DNA of 64,000 nt from Apoda limacodes (Eukaryota; Arthropoda; Insecta; Lepidoptera; Limacodidae): the NCBI GenBank assembly GCA_946406115.1, contig OX291552.1, positions 1,054,001 to 1,118,000 on the forward strand. Reading direction: 5' to 3'. Below, piece after piece: positions 22,311 through 33,748 of this stretch. Numbering within the stretch: position 1 is the stretch's first letter; each line of letters begins with the position of its first letter. A program made the translations under genes and the position numbers. The notes beneath the pieces are model-generated. The model did no database searches. It had not been told where the DNA came from and worked only from the letters and a program-made list of their open reading frames with translations.

Positions 22311-23527
22311 TTTTATAACAAAATTATAATTAATTTTACATTGAAAATAAAGAAAAGAAACACACGTTAGCTCACTTGCACTGATTAATTAACTGATTAA
22401 CTGATTAATTAATTACGGCGCGCACTGACACTGACTAATTAGCTCGCTCTTGCACATGTAATCAAGTCAAGCAATCATTCTTGACCTATTGGACTGTATG
22501 AACTAACTATCTATATATTTTCGAAATTAAAATACGGCAACACTATAACAACACTAAAAACACTAATCTATGGAAACGAATATGGCGGGAACTATTAATG
22601 TTTCAAACGATTCAAATGCACTGTGCACTGAAGATAACTATTAGTCACTACTCGCGATTTGTTCACTCGGAACGAACTGTTCGAACTTCAATCGTAAACT
22701 GACTGACTCGGAACGCGACCTAGGCCCCTTATATATCAAAATGTAAGGAAGGTTCCAGATTCCCAAACGTTCTCGAACGCAGCTCTGTCCCTGTCATCTA
22801 TAATCTATGTCTCTTTCACATTTATAAACTTCCTAGTTCATTCGCGATTGACTTTGACAAGAATCGGTCTCTTTCGCGCTGCATAGAAACTGTATTGCGC
22901 TTTCTCTGTTTAGTTCATCCCATTTATGCTGGTGATATCTCGTGTGGAGTAGCGGTACTTTAAAGGGTGCGTTCAGAGTAGTAATGGAAATCGATTAATA
23001 TCGATCCCGGTACTCCTGGCCCACCAACTTAGATTTTTTAAATTTCGATCGTCGCGAACAAATAGGTGTGAGCCGTGAGGACCATACCTATAAAATAAAT
23101 TTATGAATTTAAAATATTCAGATATATTATAGTCTAACAATAGTCAGAAATTTGTAAATGTCTCGAACATAAAATAAACCGGGCTTCAGATGTTTCCGAC
23201 TAAAATATAAATTTTTTATTAACAATTATAATACGGCGAAGATTGTAAGAAAACTAAAATCTGCACCACCTGGAAATTATTTCTGCCGGCACTCATGGGA
23301 GCTGGTCCCACTTTTGGCCACAGTAGTTATGAAGACATTACCTCTCCGCATACTAAGACCATAGCGCATGAAAATCTATCCCATGGTTATCCAGTTCTGA
23401 CAATGTTAGGTTAGGTTAGTTCATGTAATATTGTACAGTTGTAACACACCAGAAAATTTCCACTAATCTATTGGTGAATTGTATTATGCAGCTTATACAG
23501 TACAGTGCAGTTATATACAGCTTTAAA
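22311..23527. other. No gene recognised (upstream side of the hAT remnant)
   Basis: Repeated ACTGATTAATTA motifs at 22380-22430 may be subterminal repeats of the hAT element. The remaining sequence has no supported feature. Confidence 0.4.
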
Positions 23528-23650
23528 AGCTCCGAGGCTCAGTTGGTGGTGCTGAGCCTGCCTGCTGATCAAAGGCGTGGATTTAATTCTTGCACTGAAC
23601 AAACATTTGTGTTTTATATCAGTTGTCTGGTTTTGATAGGAGGCTTTGCT
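23528..23650 (+). mobile_element. tRNA-derived SINE candidate
   Basis: GGCTCAGTTGGTGGTGC at about 23536 fits an RNA polymerase III A box region, and GGATTTAATTC at 23579-23589 fits a B box about 30 nt later. ACTGAACAAACATTTGTGT follows, a continuation typical of moth SINEs as I recall them. A complete cloverleaf is not formed, so this is not a functional tRNA gene. Confidence 0.55.
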
Positions 23651-24290
23651 TAGTTTAGGATGACGTTATGTGATTTGTCGAACAATATTAATATTATACA
23701 CTCACTCATGCGGGACACAGACCGCAACCGCAAGCAAATACTAGTAGGAAATACACAATCGAAGTCACATGTCACACGTATACTCACTCCTAAATGTTAA
23801 TCTAAACATCAAAAACTAACATGTCATGAAACAATAATGATATTACTTACTTGGTATGGGCCACATTGCATATAACAAATCTTGCAGCATTTGTATTCCC
23901 TTCGCACAGTCGATTTGTAAAAGTTTATCTGCTTTTTCTTAACACGGAACAGTTGCACAACAAACATACAATTCCACGTCTGGGGCGAAACATTGCAGTA
24001 CATACAACAGAAAAATCCAAATCGTAATCCAGTTCCAAAGCAATAAGGCATCAAAGATATCGAAAATATTTAACAGAAGCGAGTGCACAGTACGCTACAC
24101 AACAAATTGAAGGACTGCCCCGAGCCGACAATGAGCCCGACCGACATCGCCATTTAACGCGCAAAATAAGAACTTTAGATACATGTACATCGGTTCCTCT
24201 CGGATATATTTTGATGGTGCAATAATTTTAAAGAAGATTCAGTATTATTTGCTCTCTAGTATTATATTCTCTTTGCTCTCTAAGTAAATT
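23651..24290. other. No gene recognised
   Basis: Short frames such as 24054-23824 (minus) are cysteine-rich but lack any known motif or splice support. Confidence 0.35.
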
Positions 24291-24299
24291 CACTTTTGG

Positions 24300-24615
24300 T
24301 TACTGATGGTTCTGGGACCATATTCGCCCACTTTCCTTTCGTGATTGTAGGACGGGAAGTACCCCATAGGGTTAAATTTATTTGTGAATGCCAAAATATA
24401 CGATAAAAATAGTCATATTTCGGCCGTATTTTTTTATTGCTTCGTCTTAGAAGTAGACCTATAGTATAGCATAAAATATTACTTATAGCATTTTATATTA
24501 ATTTCAACTTGATACCTTCACGCGTTCCTGAGAAAAAGTGACTTGACAGACAGACAGACAATGTCAGTCATGCTATAAGGGTTTCTTTTTTACTTTTTAA
24601 AAACCCTAAAAACGA
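24300..24615 (+). repeat. 3' half of the GTTCCGTA-type dispersed repeat
   Basis: TTTATTTGTGAATGCCAAAA, ACTTGATACCTTCACGCGTT with CCTGAGAAAA, then AGACAGACAG and AAAACCCTAAAAA, follow the same order as 5150-5266. Related stretches are at 37005-37095 and 53190-53270. Confidence 0.55.
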
Positions 24616-25154
24616 CAAAAAGTCAAAAATAAGGCCCTAAAGCTGACATTATGAGAGAATATTGGACTACGGGTTTATTTTCGCTTTGAAGTCGAAGTCG
24701 AATGCGAAGCATAAATAGGTATATATAGTTGTCTATTGGCTCGGGTGTCAACAAAAGTTGTTCAATGCTCTGTCACGATTTCAGCTTTAGAACCTTGTCT
24801 GTTTACTTTATAGTTGGTTTCCGAATTTGCTGTAATTTTTTTTTATTAAATTGTACTAATTTAATCTTTATTTAAGTACATTTATTTTAAATATAAATAT
24901 TTATTCAATTATATTTAGCTGACTTCCTCGCTGACTACGGAACCCTATAATAAATCTGTCGGGGCATCCCGCAGGGCAGCTTGTCGGCCCCCGCTGTTCC
25001 TGCTACATAAGTATTACTTATTGCGGACGCGTGCCCCTTCCCCCCCCCCCCCTCGCGCATCCGCCACCCGTCAGGAGAGCAGAGGGGCACACTCACAAGC
25101 TCGCAACAAGTAAAAGTAAAGAAGATCGACGTCAACTTCTTACTAGTGGAGTGG
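24616..25154. other. No gene; GC-rich patch at 25020-25085
   Basis: The patch includes a run of 14 C residues at about 25041 and CGCGCATCCGCCACCCG. No exon-like frame with splice sites was seen. Confidence 0.4.
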
Positions 25155-25235
25155 TTACCGCTGTACCGCTGTACCGCTGTACGACTACATGCTTAAGTCA
25201 CATTTTACAAACGACTATAAGAGCCGTGCACATGT

Positions 25236-25276
<41 letters not shown>
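25155..25276. repeat. GTACCGCT 9-bp triplication and a (TA)n run
   Basis: TACCGCTGTACCGCTGTACC lies at 25157-25183. An uninterrupted TA microsatellite spans 25239-25276. Confidence 0.9.
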
Positions 25277-25281
<5 letters not shown>

Positions 25282-25808
25282 TTTATCGTATATCGATGAA
25301 TCGGTTCCAAAACAATGGACAGAATCGGAAATAATTCTACTGTACAAAATAGATTCAGCAGACATCAGCAACTGTTGTCCAGTGTATACGACTCATGTAC
25401 AGACAGTATAGACAAGTGCCAACCTGTTGAGTAAGCGGTATTTAGAAAGGCCAATAGAACCATTGATCATTTACAAGTAGAAACTTTATAGACCACAAAA
25501 AGTCACTCGACTCTATATCACATTAACGAAAAATATATTTAAAAATTATATCACAACTGCACAAGTAGAGTAAAATTAGACAGGAAAGGTGAAAAAATAA
25601 AAATCAGAAGTGGCGTAACACAAGGTGACGCAATATCGCCAAAACTGTTCATAGCCGTATTACAATATATCATGAATGAAAGACCTTTCACGGATACAAA
25701 AAGAAATATTTATTAACGGAAAACTTCTAAGCCACCCAAGCTCCGCTCCACCCACGCTGACGACATTGTTGTGTTCTCCGAAAATCAGACCAAAATAATG
25801 ACTAACCA

Positions 25809-26126
25809 TATAATATAATATAATATAATATAATATAATATAATATAATATAATATAATATAATATAATATAATATAATATAATATAATATAATATAATA
25901 TAATATAATATAATATAATATAATATAATATAATATAATATAATATAATATAATATAATATAATATAATATAATATAATATAATATAATATAATATAATA
26001 TAATATAATATAATATAATATAATATAATATAATATAATATAATATAATATAATATAATATAATATAATATAATATAATATAATATAATATAATATAATA
26101 TAATATAATATAATATAATATAATAA
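25809..26126. repeat. (TAATA)n pentanucleotide microsatellite, about 63 copies
   Basis: About 318 bp of perfect TAATA units. Because 5 and 3 share no factor, the minus strand reads as a repeating YYIIL peptide with no stop; this is not a gene. Confidence 0.98.
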
Positions 26127-26631
26127 GCAAATCAATGTCCTAATCAATGAACTGCCAATTGATTACAATCAAGATTATGTCTACCTTAAAAACAAAACAA
26201 CTGTCATTCGGAAAAAAAAATTTAGAAGAAGTAAATAGAAGAGCAGCGATCTCTTAGAATAAATATTGGGCTAATAAAGAGATATTCAAATCGCAGATTC
26301 CCGTATCACTCAAAAATATAGCCATCAATTCAGTTATCCTAAGTTACGGCTACCAAACTTGGACCTTCAACACCACGACTTGTAAGTAGATCAAAACAAC
26401 ACAAAGAAAGATGGACAGAAGCTACTTAAATATCAAACTAAAAGATAAGATACGGAACTCCGACATCAGACATAGAACTAAAGTAACGGATGCTCTACTG
26501 TTCTCACAAGGTTTGAATTGAAGATGGGCGGGTCATGCCGCCAGATATACTGACGACAGATGGACTTCTGGACTTCTTAAATGTAGAAACGAGAAGTGTT
26601 GGTAGACCTACTTGCAGATGGCAACACGACT

Positions 26632-26685
26632 ACTACTACAACACGACTACTACTACAACACGACTACTACTATAGCAGCAGCGGT
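26632..26685. repeat. 17-bp triplication (CGACTACTACTACAACA)
   Basis: Three successive copies, the third ending ACTACTACTATAGCAG, within the tail of the RTE remnant. Confidence 0.85.
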
Positions 26686-26770
26686 ACAAAATTGGACACA
26701 GATAGCGAAGGACTGATAAAAATGGGATTATTTAGAGGAGGCTTTTACCTGGAGAATTAAATCATAATAA

Positions 26771-27165
26771 AAATCAGAAGCTTGCTTGAACTCTACTAAT
26801 TTAAAACATAATTCACATAAACCTGCTGTTTCGTTAAAAATCGAATTTGCATGAAATTTAAATTATTAATATTCATCCCTAATTCAGACAAAGTAAGTTA
26901 AATTTAATATAATATAATGTAGTGAATTGTAAAATGTTATCGTAATACGATTTAAATATAAAATAAATATAGTTTTATTATAAAAAAATTATAACTGAAC
27001 GCGAGAACAAAGTGGAGACTATGAGAGGATGTAAAACTCTAATGCTACAATATATGTCCGAATGGGTGTCGAATGAATGAGCTTAATTTTCATACTACAA
27101 AACTGAAATTTGAAACATAGGGTACCTAGGGGCTGCGGGAGTAAACAGGGTTAATTTGGGGTCAC
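26771..27165. other. No gene recognised
   Basis: AT-rich, likely decayed 3' region of the RTE remnant. Confidence 0.35.
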
Positions 27166-27169
27166 AAAA

Positions 27170-27305
27170 CGAAACATTGCGATTATTCAGTCAGTGGGAA
27201 CCACTAAACAAGGAAGTGAAGGGATGAGAGAGGCAAAGAAAGAGGAGGTATGGTGGCGTTTATTATGAGAAGCCTGTGTTCAGCAGTGGACTGTTGTACT
27301 AGTAA
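27170..27305 (+). repeat. RTE 3' tail fragment
   Basis: AGGAGGTATGGTGGCGTTTA and GAAGCCTGTGTTCAGCAGTG with GACTGT resemble the standard 3' end of moth RTE elements (GAGGCCTATGTCCAGCAGTGG, from memory). Confidence 0.45.
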
Positions 27306-27825
27306 ATAATTCAGATGTTTTATTTTAGAACAGAACGCAACGTTCATGAGTTAAGTCCACCATACCACAGAATAAGAAACAGTACTTCAAACGTATGCCC
27401 TGTACAAGAAATAAAAAAAATATCAGTTGCCTACAAAAGGCAAATAGTTATTTGTTAAACAAGTGGGCAAAGTTGTTTTTTGTGAAGAGTGCCAACTTTA
27501 AATCCCGAGCTAGCGAAGTAGTTTAGAATTGAATCACGAGTAGCGAGTGATTCTAGTACAGACTACTAAGCACAGCGAGGTACGAGACCTAAAATAATTA
27601 GCTCTTTCATAAAACATACAACTTTTCACCGCGTATGCTTTAAGGTATTTTTCACGTGACTTCTCTGGTAAAAAGCTTAGTTCAACATTTGATACTTGCT
27701 AAGCTCTTCTGGTGTTAAAGAAATATTATCTAGACTATTTCGCTAGCTCGGGATTTAAAGTTGACACTCTTTACAAAAAACAACTTTGCCCACTTGTTGA
27801 ACAAATAACTATTTCTGGGATGTTA
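27306..27825. other. No gene; local near-palindrome
   Basis: 27440-27500 (CAAATAGTTATTTGTTAAAC, GTGGGCAAAGTTGTTTTTTG) is mirrored by 27765-27815 (AAAAAACAACTTTGCCCACT with TGTTGAACAAATAACTATTT), giving an inverted repeat pair about 300 bp apart. Both flank an AGCGAGTGATTC-rich core. This may be a foldback element. Confidence 0.5.
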
Positions 27826-27827
27826 TC

Positions 27828-28440
27828 ACTTTTTAGGGTTTCGTACCATAAGTGTAAAACGGGACACCTATTACTAAGACTTCGCTGTCCGTTCGTCATG
27901 AACCGCTATAGTTAGACAGTTGAAATTTTCACAGAAGATGTATTTCCGTTGCCGCTGTAACAACAAATACTAAAAAACAGAATAAAATATATATTTAAGG
28001 GGGCGCCCATACAACAAACGTGATTTTTTTTTTCTACACCACTAAGGTGGCAAACAGCTTACGGTCCGCCTGATGGTAAGCAGTCACCGTAGCCTATGGA
28101 CGCTGGTAACACCAGGGGTATCACTCGCGTGTTGCCGACCCTTCATAAATCTTATAACTTCTTTCTTGAAGAACCCCATACTGTAGTGCTATAAGTTGCT
28201 CGTTTTTGCTCGATATTGATAACGGCAACAGGTAAACGCTTGAAATATTCACAGAATATTTAGTTATATATTCACTTTAAAATAAATAATTAAATTAAAA
28301 TTTAATTGGATGTAGGGAAATGTTAAGGTTTTTTTTCCGCGGGTACTTTTAGATTTTCTGGGATAAAAAGTGCTATTACAGACATAATCTATATCTGTGC
28401 CAAATTTCATCCAGATCCATTCTGCCGTTCTGGCGTGATT
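27828..28440 (-). repeat. Dispersed repeat interrupted by a LINE-A end
   Basis: TTTAGGGTTTCGTACCATAA and AAGGGGGCGCCCATACAACA with AACGTGATTTTTTT is the reverse of the repeat at 29790-29880. It resumes at 28186 after a LINE-A insertion. The final part (GCCAAATTTCATCCAGATCC at 28399) is another widespread moth repeat motif. Confidence 0.6.
28030..28186 (-). mobile_element. LINE-A 3' end, truncated, nested
   Basis: ACACCACTAAGGTGGCAAAC through CCCCATACTGTAGTG matches the antisense 3' end of LINE-A. It has inserted into the dispersed repeat on either side. Confidence 0.85.
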
Positions 28441-28481
28441 AAGTAACAAACATCCAGCCATTTAAATATTCGTATATTTTT

Positions 28482-28812
28482 TATACCACTAAGGTGGCAA
28501 ACAAGCTTACGGTCCGCCTGATGGTAAGCGGTCACCGTAGCCTATGGACGCTTGCAACACCAGGGGTATCACTCGCGCGTTGCTGACCCTTCAGAAATCT
28601 TATAACTTCTTTCTTGAAGAACTCCATACTGTAGTCCTTGGAGAAAACCTTGGCAGGGAGCTCATTCCACAACTTAAGCGTTCGCGGGAGGAAGTTTCTT
28701 TGAAACCGCACTGTACGCGACCATTTCGGTTCTAAAGTGTGAGAATGAATTCCCTGCCGATGGCGAGCGGTGCGATGGTAGAAAGTAGCCGTGGGCATAA
28801 TTTCGAACAATT
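28482..28812 (-). pseudogene. LINE-A C-terminal fragment (open for 92 codons)
   Basis: The minus strand from 28810 reads FEIMPTATFYHRTARHRQGI, HSHTLEPKWSRTVRFQRNFL and so on to VASVHRLR and stop at 28532. It is essentially identical to the C-terminus of the complete element at 45813-48779. The 5' end is truncated and the tail ACCACTAAGGTGGCAAAC is intact. It carries no RT domain. Confidence 0.9.
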
Positions 28813-28864
28813 ATATAAGTATAGATTAGTAGGATACAGTAATTTACCCTTTTAAAAGCTATAT

Positions 28865-29115
28865 ATCGAATATTGTCCCTCAGTGACCGTGCCCCGCCAC
28901 CGCGCCACCGCGCCGCCGCCCCGCCGCCCCGCTGTGTTATTGTGACCGTTCAACCCTTTATTTAACGTTCGAGGTACATCTATTTAACTGTGACCCGCAC
29001 AAGTTCCGCATCAATATAACAATAACGTGGACGTGGCGAGGCTGAGGTGAATGAACAGTGAACGACGTAACGAGTGCGTTGCGTGACGTCACCTAACGTT
29101 ACAGTAGTTACGCAA
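28865..29115. promoter_or_regulatory. CpG-rich block, possible promoter or 5' exon
   Basis: This block has CCCCGCCACCGCGCCACCGC and CGCCGCCCCGCCGCCCCGC at 28893-28940, then GCGTTGCGTGACGTCACC with a perfect CRE-like TGACGTCA at about 29084. It is markedly GC- and CpG-richer than its surroundings. It could be the start region of a gene such as the downstream kelch gene, or a low-complexity patch. I found no splice-flanked coding exon in it. Confidence 0.25.
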
Positions 29116-29274
29116 AAATGCAATAGTTACGTAAAACGGTTAGGATCAAGTTAGCTTGTATCGAGTGAGCGAGTACAAGAACTGTTAATTATACGTTTTC
29201 CTGATGAAGATGAATTAGAAAGAAAGTTTATCTGTTAAGATATCGCTTTCAAAAAATAACGGCCAACCCCTTTT

Positions 29275-29350
29275 TTGAACCGACTTCAAAAAAGGAGGAG
29301 TTTCTCAATTCGGATGTATGTTTTTTTTATGTATGTTCGAGCATAGCTCC
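29275..29350 (+). repeat. Dispersed repeat start (CGACTTCAAAAAAGGAGGAG)
   Basis: This is a widespread moth repeat motif followed by TTTCTCAATTCGGATGTATG. Relatives are at 18727 and, reversed, 12345-12435. Confidence 0.6.
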
Positions 29351-29597
29351 GTCATATGTAGACGTGTCTATGTTTCTTCAGTTTATAACAAACTTCACTT
29401 TCATGACACCAAATTCAAACCGTAATTCAGATCAGATTTTTGGAAATAAGTAATTATTTTTAGTTTTTCAGTGCTTTTATTTGATGCCAGTAGTAAGACT
29501 AAAAATCACTAAGCAATACATTACTACAAGATGTATCTGTTACAGAATTCTTAAGTAATTTATACCATAAGCCTTGAAACTTTTAAGTTTTTTTAGA

Positions 29598-29783
29598 GGT
29601 TCTACCTTAAAGAACCCCATACTGTAGTTCTTAGAGAAAAACTTGGCAGAGAGCTTATTTCACAACCTAAGCGTTCGCGGGAGGAAGTTTGTCTGAAACC
29701 GCACTGTACGTGACGATATAGGTTCTAAGGTATAAGGATAAATTCTCTGCCGTTGGCGAGCGGCGCTATAGTAAAAATCGTCC
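29598..29783 (-). pseudogene. LINE-A C-terminal coding scrap, eroded
   Basis: AAAGAACCCCATACTGTAGT, GCGTTCGCGGGAGGAAGTTT and GAAACCGCACTGTACGTGAC align with LINE-A antisense, but with many substitutions. It is an older copy than the others. Confidence 0.8.
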
Positions 29784-29786
29784 AAG

Positions 29787-30190
29787 TGCGAGTCGGACTC
29801 GCGCACGAAGGGTTCCGTACCATTGTCTATAAAAACGGCAAAAAAATCACGTTTGTGGTATGGGAGCCCCCCTTAAATGTTTGTTTTATTTTAATTCAAT
29901 TTATTTTTCAAGTGAACATATAACTAAATATTCTATGAATATTTCAAGCGCTTATACCTGTTTTACAGATGTACCACTTCATTTAAGTAACTTTTAATGG
30001 AATTTGTACGAAAATTTCACTACGTAGATACGTCTGGGTGTATTTATGTATAATATGTGTATATTTACAAAAAAAAAAGTAATATTTATATATTTGTACC
30101 CGTTGTCTGACACCCGTAACACAAGCTCTGCTTACTTTGGGGCCAGACGGCGCTGTGTGTAATGTCCAAATATATTTATTTATTATTTAT
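29787..30190 (+). repeat. GTTCCGTA-type dispersed repeat and a LINE tail
   Basis: CCAAGTGCGAGTCGGACTCG and AGGGTTCCGTACCATTG head the repeat (29790). Its body (TATGGGAGCCCCCCTTAAAT) mirrors 27990-28020. At 30107-30185, CCCGTAACACAAGCTCTGC and TATTTATTATTTATT look like a LINE 3' end. Confidence 0.55.
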
Positions 30191-30594
30191 TAATTTTATA
30201 ACTTGGCCGACTATTATTTGTTTGCCTGTAAAGTGTACTTACCCGTGATAGTTTTCCTTTCAAATTCATTATATGCACTACCACCGTAATTTTTTTTACA
30301 TTTCCAAATATAGGCCGCGGCGTAAGTTAGCGGTGAGCGAAACGTGGCTGTTTGCGGATGAGTACTGTCGCGCAAGAAATATTAATAAATTTATGATAAC
30401 AAATATTTTTGTTATAATCTTTTATGTATTTATTGTAAAAATATAATAATCATTAGAAAATCGCGATTTAAAAATTAGACCAGAGTGGGATTTTTTTTAA
30501 TTAATTATAGGTTTTTACTTCTAGGTAACCTTCCACCCTTGCATGTTAATCACCTCATACGACAGCTCAATGAGAATATGTGCAATAAAAAAAC
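30191..30594. other. No gene recognised
   Basis: AT-rich; no supported exon or repeat assignment. Confidence 0.4.
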
Positions 30595-30596
30595 CA

Positions 30597-31137
30597 CCAG
30601 TTCGGAATGATTAACTGCCGAGAAGAACTGGCAAGAAACTCAGCAGTTAATCTTTTATATTTTTTCAACTTCATACTAAAATACAATATAACATAATATA
30701 ATATACAATGTTTTGGTTTTAAAAAAATGTTTTAAAAACATCAATACCAATACAAATTAATAAGTTCTAATTCTCCCAAGCATATTAATCTTTAATGTAT
30801 TCATCAACGTTGTAATAGCTTTTTTCATTAAACTTTCTTTGACATATATTTTAAATTTATTTGGAGATAAATTAACTACATGATCTGGAATTTATTGTAA
30901 AAATATTTACATTGTATTGCAAAAGGGCTATGTACCTTCTCAAGACGACATTTTGGAAATACCAATTTATCCTGATTAATTAATTGTATTAACACTGTTT
31001 GGGTCACTATTTTTAGCAAATAAGTGATACCATTTGCGTACGTACATTATACAAGTTAAGATATATTGGTAAGGAACAGTTAAAATATCAATTTCCCTAA
31101 ATAGTTCCCTAAGAGAAATTCGAGGTTATAAAACCAT
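30597..31137 (-). pseudogene. LINE-B-like C-terminus and 3' UTR
   Basis: The minus strand from 31130 reads ISLRELFREIDILTVPYQYI with minor breaks, then LYNVRKWYHLFAKNSD and NKFKIYVKESLMKKA, the usual tail of LINE-B-type proteins. The 3' UTR motif CCAGTTCGGAATGATTAACT with CGAGAAGAACTGGCAAGAAA is at 30598-30640. Confidence 0.65.
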
Positions 31138-31312
31138 TTTCAGATCCTGTGTGAACAATGTCAATTTGTTGGCCCTTTGAAACAGATTTTTTTATGCCCT
31201 TAGTGGTCCCGTCAGTCCAGGCTTTTGGAGTAGAGTGCGAAGAATCTACGTAGGATTCATCGGTGTATACAATAGAAGCCGTTGGTTCCGGTAGAACAGA
31301 ATTGGACCACTC
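31138..31312 (-). pseudogene. DDE transposase fragment
   Basis: The minus strand from 31310 reads SNSVLPEPTASIVYTDESYV, DSSHSTPKAWTDGTTKGIKK and SVSKGQQIDIVHTGSE. The pattern DESYV...H...AWTD...G.....IVH.GSE matches the central part, including one catalytic aspartate, of an insect DDE transposase family seen in many genomes (DETWVNAGHT...W.D). It is only about 58 codons long. It is cut by an RTE element on one side and a LINE-B-like tail on the other. Confidence 0.6.
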
Positions 31313-33717
31313 GCTATCTTCCTTGGATGTCGTTAAAGGCTACTTAGAGGTAAAAGGGGTCTTATTTCTCAACCCCAAACACAGACTGATGTTGGGCAGC
31401 AGCAACATCGGGGAGTAGTCTGAATTAACTGCGGTCACCAGCCCGTCTGCCCTGCGTGGTGACTATGGGCAAAACCCAATATGGTGAAGGCAGGAAAAAA
31501 ACGACCCTCAGTTCCCGGCAGCCACACTATTCCCGGCTACGGTGGCGGTCGGTATCACGGTGAGGTAGAGGGTGCTAGGAATCTCCGGGTTACGACAAAC
31601 GGCTACCATAAACGACGACTACATTTGGCAACGTACAATGGACGCATGATGAGGTTGGATCATCACCTCGTAGAACTCGAAGAAGAACTAAGACTCATAA
31701 ACTGGCATGTACTGGGTTTATCAGAAGTCCGTAGACAGGGTGAGGACACGCTGACCCTGGAGTCAGGAAACTTGTTCTACTTTCGAGAAGGTGATGACCA
31801 ATCCCAAGGTGGTGTTGGTTTTCTGGTCAACAAATCGCTCATAAACAACGTTGTGAAAATCAGTAGTGTTTCGACTCGGATAGCATACCTTGTCCTAAAG
31901 CTCACCAACAGATTATCTCTGAACGTGGTACAGGTGTATGCGTCAACCTCGTCTCGCTCTGATGAAGAAGCCGAAGCAAGATATGAAGATATCACCAAGG
32001 CCCTTCATAACACCACCAAGGCTAACTACAACGTTGTGATGGGAGATATTAACGCGACGAATCTAGAATCGGTCCATATGGCTTGGATCAGCGAAATCAC
32101 GGGGCACAAATGCTGGTAAACTTTCTCGACATGGAAGGGCTCTTTTTGATGAAATCGTTCTACAAGAAGAGTTCCCATAGAAGGTGGACCTGGCGAAGTC
32201 CCGATGCTGTGACTAGGAATGAGATAGATTTTATTATGGCAGATAGACGGAACATATTTAGAAATGTCTTAGTGATCAATGGGTTCAATACTGGCAGTGA
32301 TCACAGACTTGAAAGAGGCACTCTAAATATATATATTACAAGGCCAAAAGAAATCGTCTAATAAAGTCTAATCTTAGACCTTTACAGTCCCAGCTACAGT
32401 AGGATCCGACAAGTTTCACCTGGAACTTCAAAATAGATTCGATTCGCTGGAAACCACAGGCGACGTTGACGTAATGACCAACAACTCGGTGAAGACGGTA
32501 AAAGAAATGGGACACAAATTCTACCCACCGCAGAACAAAACTAGAGAGTACAAACTTTTGCCTGAGACTCTGGAACTTATGAGGAAAAGACGAGAGATAA
32601 CATCAAGCCAAAGGTCTTCGTCTGATGCAAGAACTCTAAATGGGTTGAAACGTAAGATGACTAGACGTGACCTTCGACGCTCCAGCACACGCAGCATTGA
32701 GCTTGCGATTGAGCAGAATAAAGGGTTGAATGTTTTTGTACGTCAGCTTGCAAAGAGCCATCTGATGAGACTTCATCCCTCATAACTGAAGATCCAGGAG
32801 CCAAACTGACGCGTCACTTCATCGAGGATATCCCGGACGTTGACCAAAGTGAGATTAGGGCGGCTCAGCTTGGAAACAACAAAGCTCCGGACGATGAAGG
32901 CATTACGACTGAGCTTCTAAAAATCTGCGGCACTCCAGTCCTTAAAGAGTTAGCAAAGCTTTTTAATGTTGTCATCCATAATGGAACTACACCGAAAGCG
33001 TGACGCGGAAAATAAAACTCTACTTAAGAACTACCAACCGATATCCCTTCGAAGCCACGTATATAAGTTGCTCTCTAGAGTCGTCACGATTCGTCTCGCT
33101 GGAAGACTTGACGAGTTTCAGCTACCAGAACAGGCGGGGTTTCGGAAAGGCTTCAGTACCGTAGATCACATTCATACTGTACGGCAGATTATACAAAAAA
33201 CTCAAGAGTATAATCAGCCGCTGTGTATGGCGTTTGTGGATTACGAGAAAGCGTTTGACTCCATCAAAACCTGGGCTGTGCTAGATACTCTGCAGCGATG
33301 TCGGATAGACTCGCGATATATTGAGGTTCTGCGATGTCTTTGCAACGCTACTACGATGACCGTCCAGTTCCAGGACCATAGGACAAGTGCCATCCAGCTG
33401 CGTAGAGGTGTAAGACAGGGTGACCTTATATCCCCGAAACTGTTCACCAATGCGCTAGAAGATATCTTCAAAACCTTGGACTGAGCTAGGCGGGGCATAA
33501 ACATAAACGGCAAATACATCACCCACCTAATGTTTGCCGACGACATTGTTATTATGGCAGAGTCATTGGAAGAACTGAGCGAAATGTTACACTCCCTAGA
33601 TGAATCCTCTCGACGAGTGGGCCTTGGCATGAATTTGGATAAGACAAAAGTCATGTTCAACCAACACTTCGTGATAATGCCAGTATACGTCGCGGGTACC
33701 TTACTTGAAGTTGTCCA
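31313..33717 (+). pseudogene. RTE-type LINE, 5' UTR, endonuclease and RT (part 1)
   Basis: The 5' region (CTTCCTTGGATGTCGTTAAA, 31320) is typical of moth RTE elements. A 212-codon frame from 31481 is an APE-type endonuclease: LATYNGRMM (residue 50 region), LGLSEVRRQGED (catalytic Glu), VVMGDINA. After a frameshift at about 32095, FLDMEGLFLMKSFYKKSSHR and NEIDFIMADRR with GSDHRL complete it. RT follows: GFRKGFSTVDHIHTVRQIIQ, FVDYEKAFDS, GVRQGDLISPKLF (32966-33480). A TGA at 33482 replaces a conserved Trp, then INGKYITHLMFADDIVIMAE gives the catalytic FADD. A LINE-A insertion interrupts it at about 33718. Confidence 0.9.

Positions 33718-33748
<31 letters not shown>

Larger units (their letters stand above)
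25300..26770 (+). pseudogene. RTE-type LINE remnant split by a microsatellite
   Basis: The plus strand gives QWTESEIILLYKIDSADISN at 25318, the region before the RT palm. A decayed palm follows (CSTRV..., IKIRSGVTQGDAISPKLF at 25597-25650, the GVRQGDPISPKLF block), then FINGKLLSHP and HADDIVVFSEN at 25750, where FADD has become HADD. After the TAATA run, LPIDYNQDYVYLKN continues the thumb region. At 26405 MDRSYLNIKLKDKIRNSDIR, HRTKVTDALLFSQGL and RWAGHAARYTDDRW give the C-terminus. Many stops and frameshifts are present. It is a dead copy of the kind of element that lies at 31.3-36.2 kb, though a different subfamily. Confidence 0.85.

Noticed and set aside
25660..26147. Long minus-strand frames of YYIIL repeats (up to 156 codons)
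   Set aside because: They are entirely the TAATA microsatellite; the period guarantees open frames. No start context or domain.
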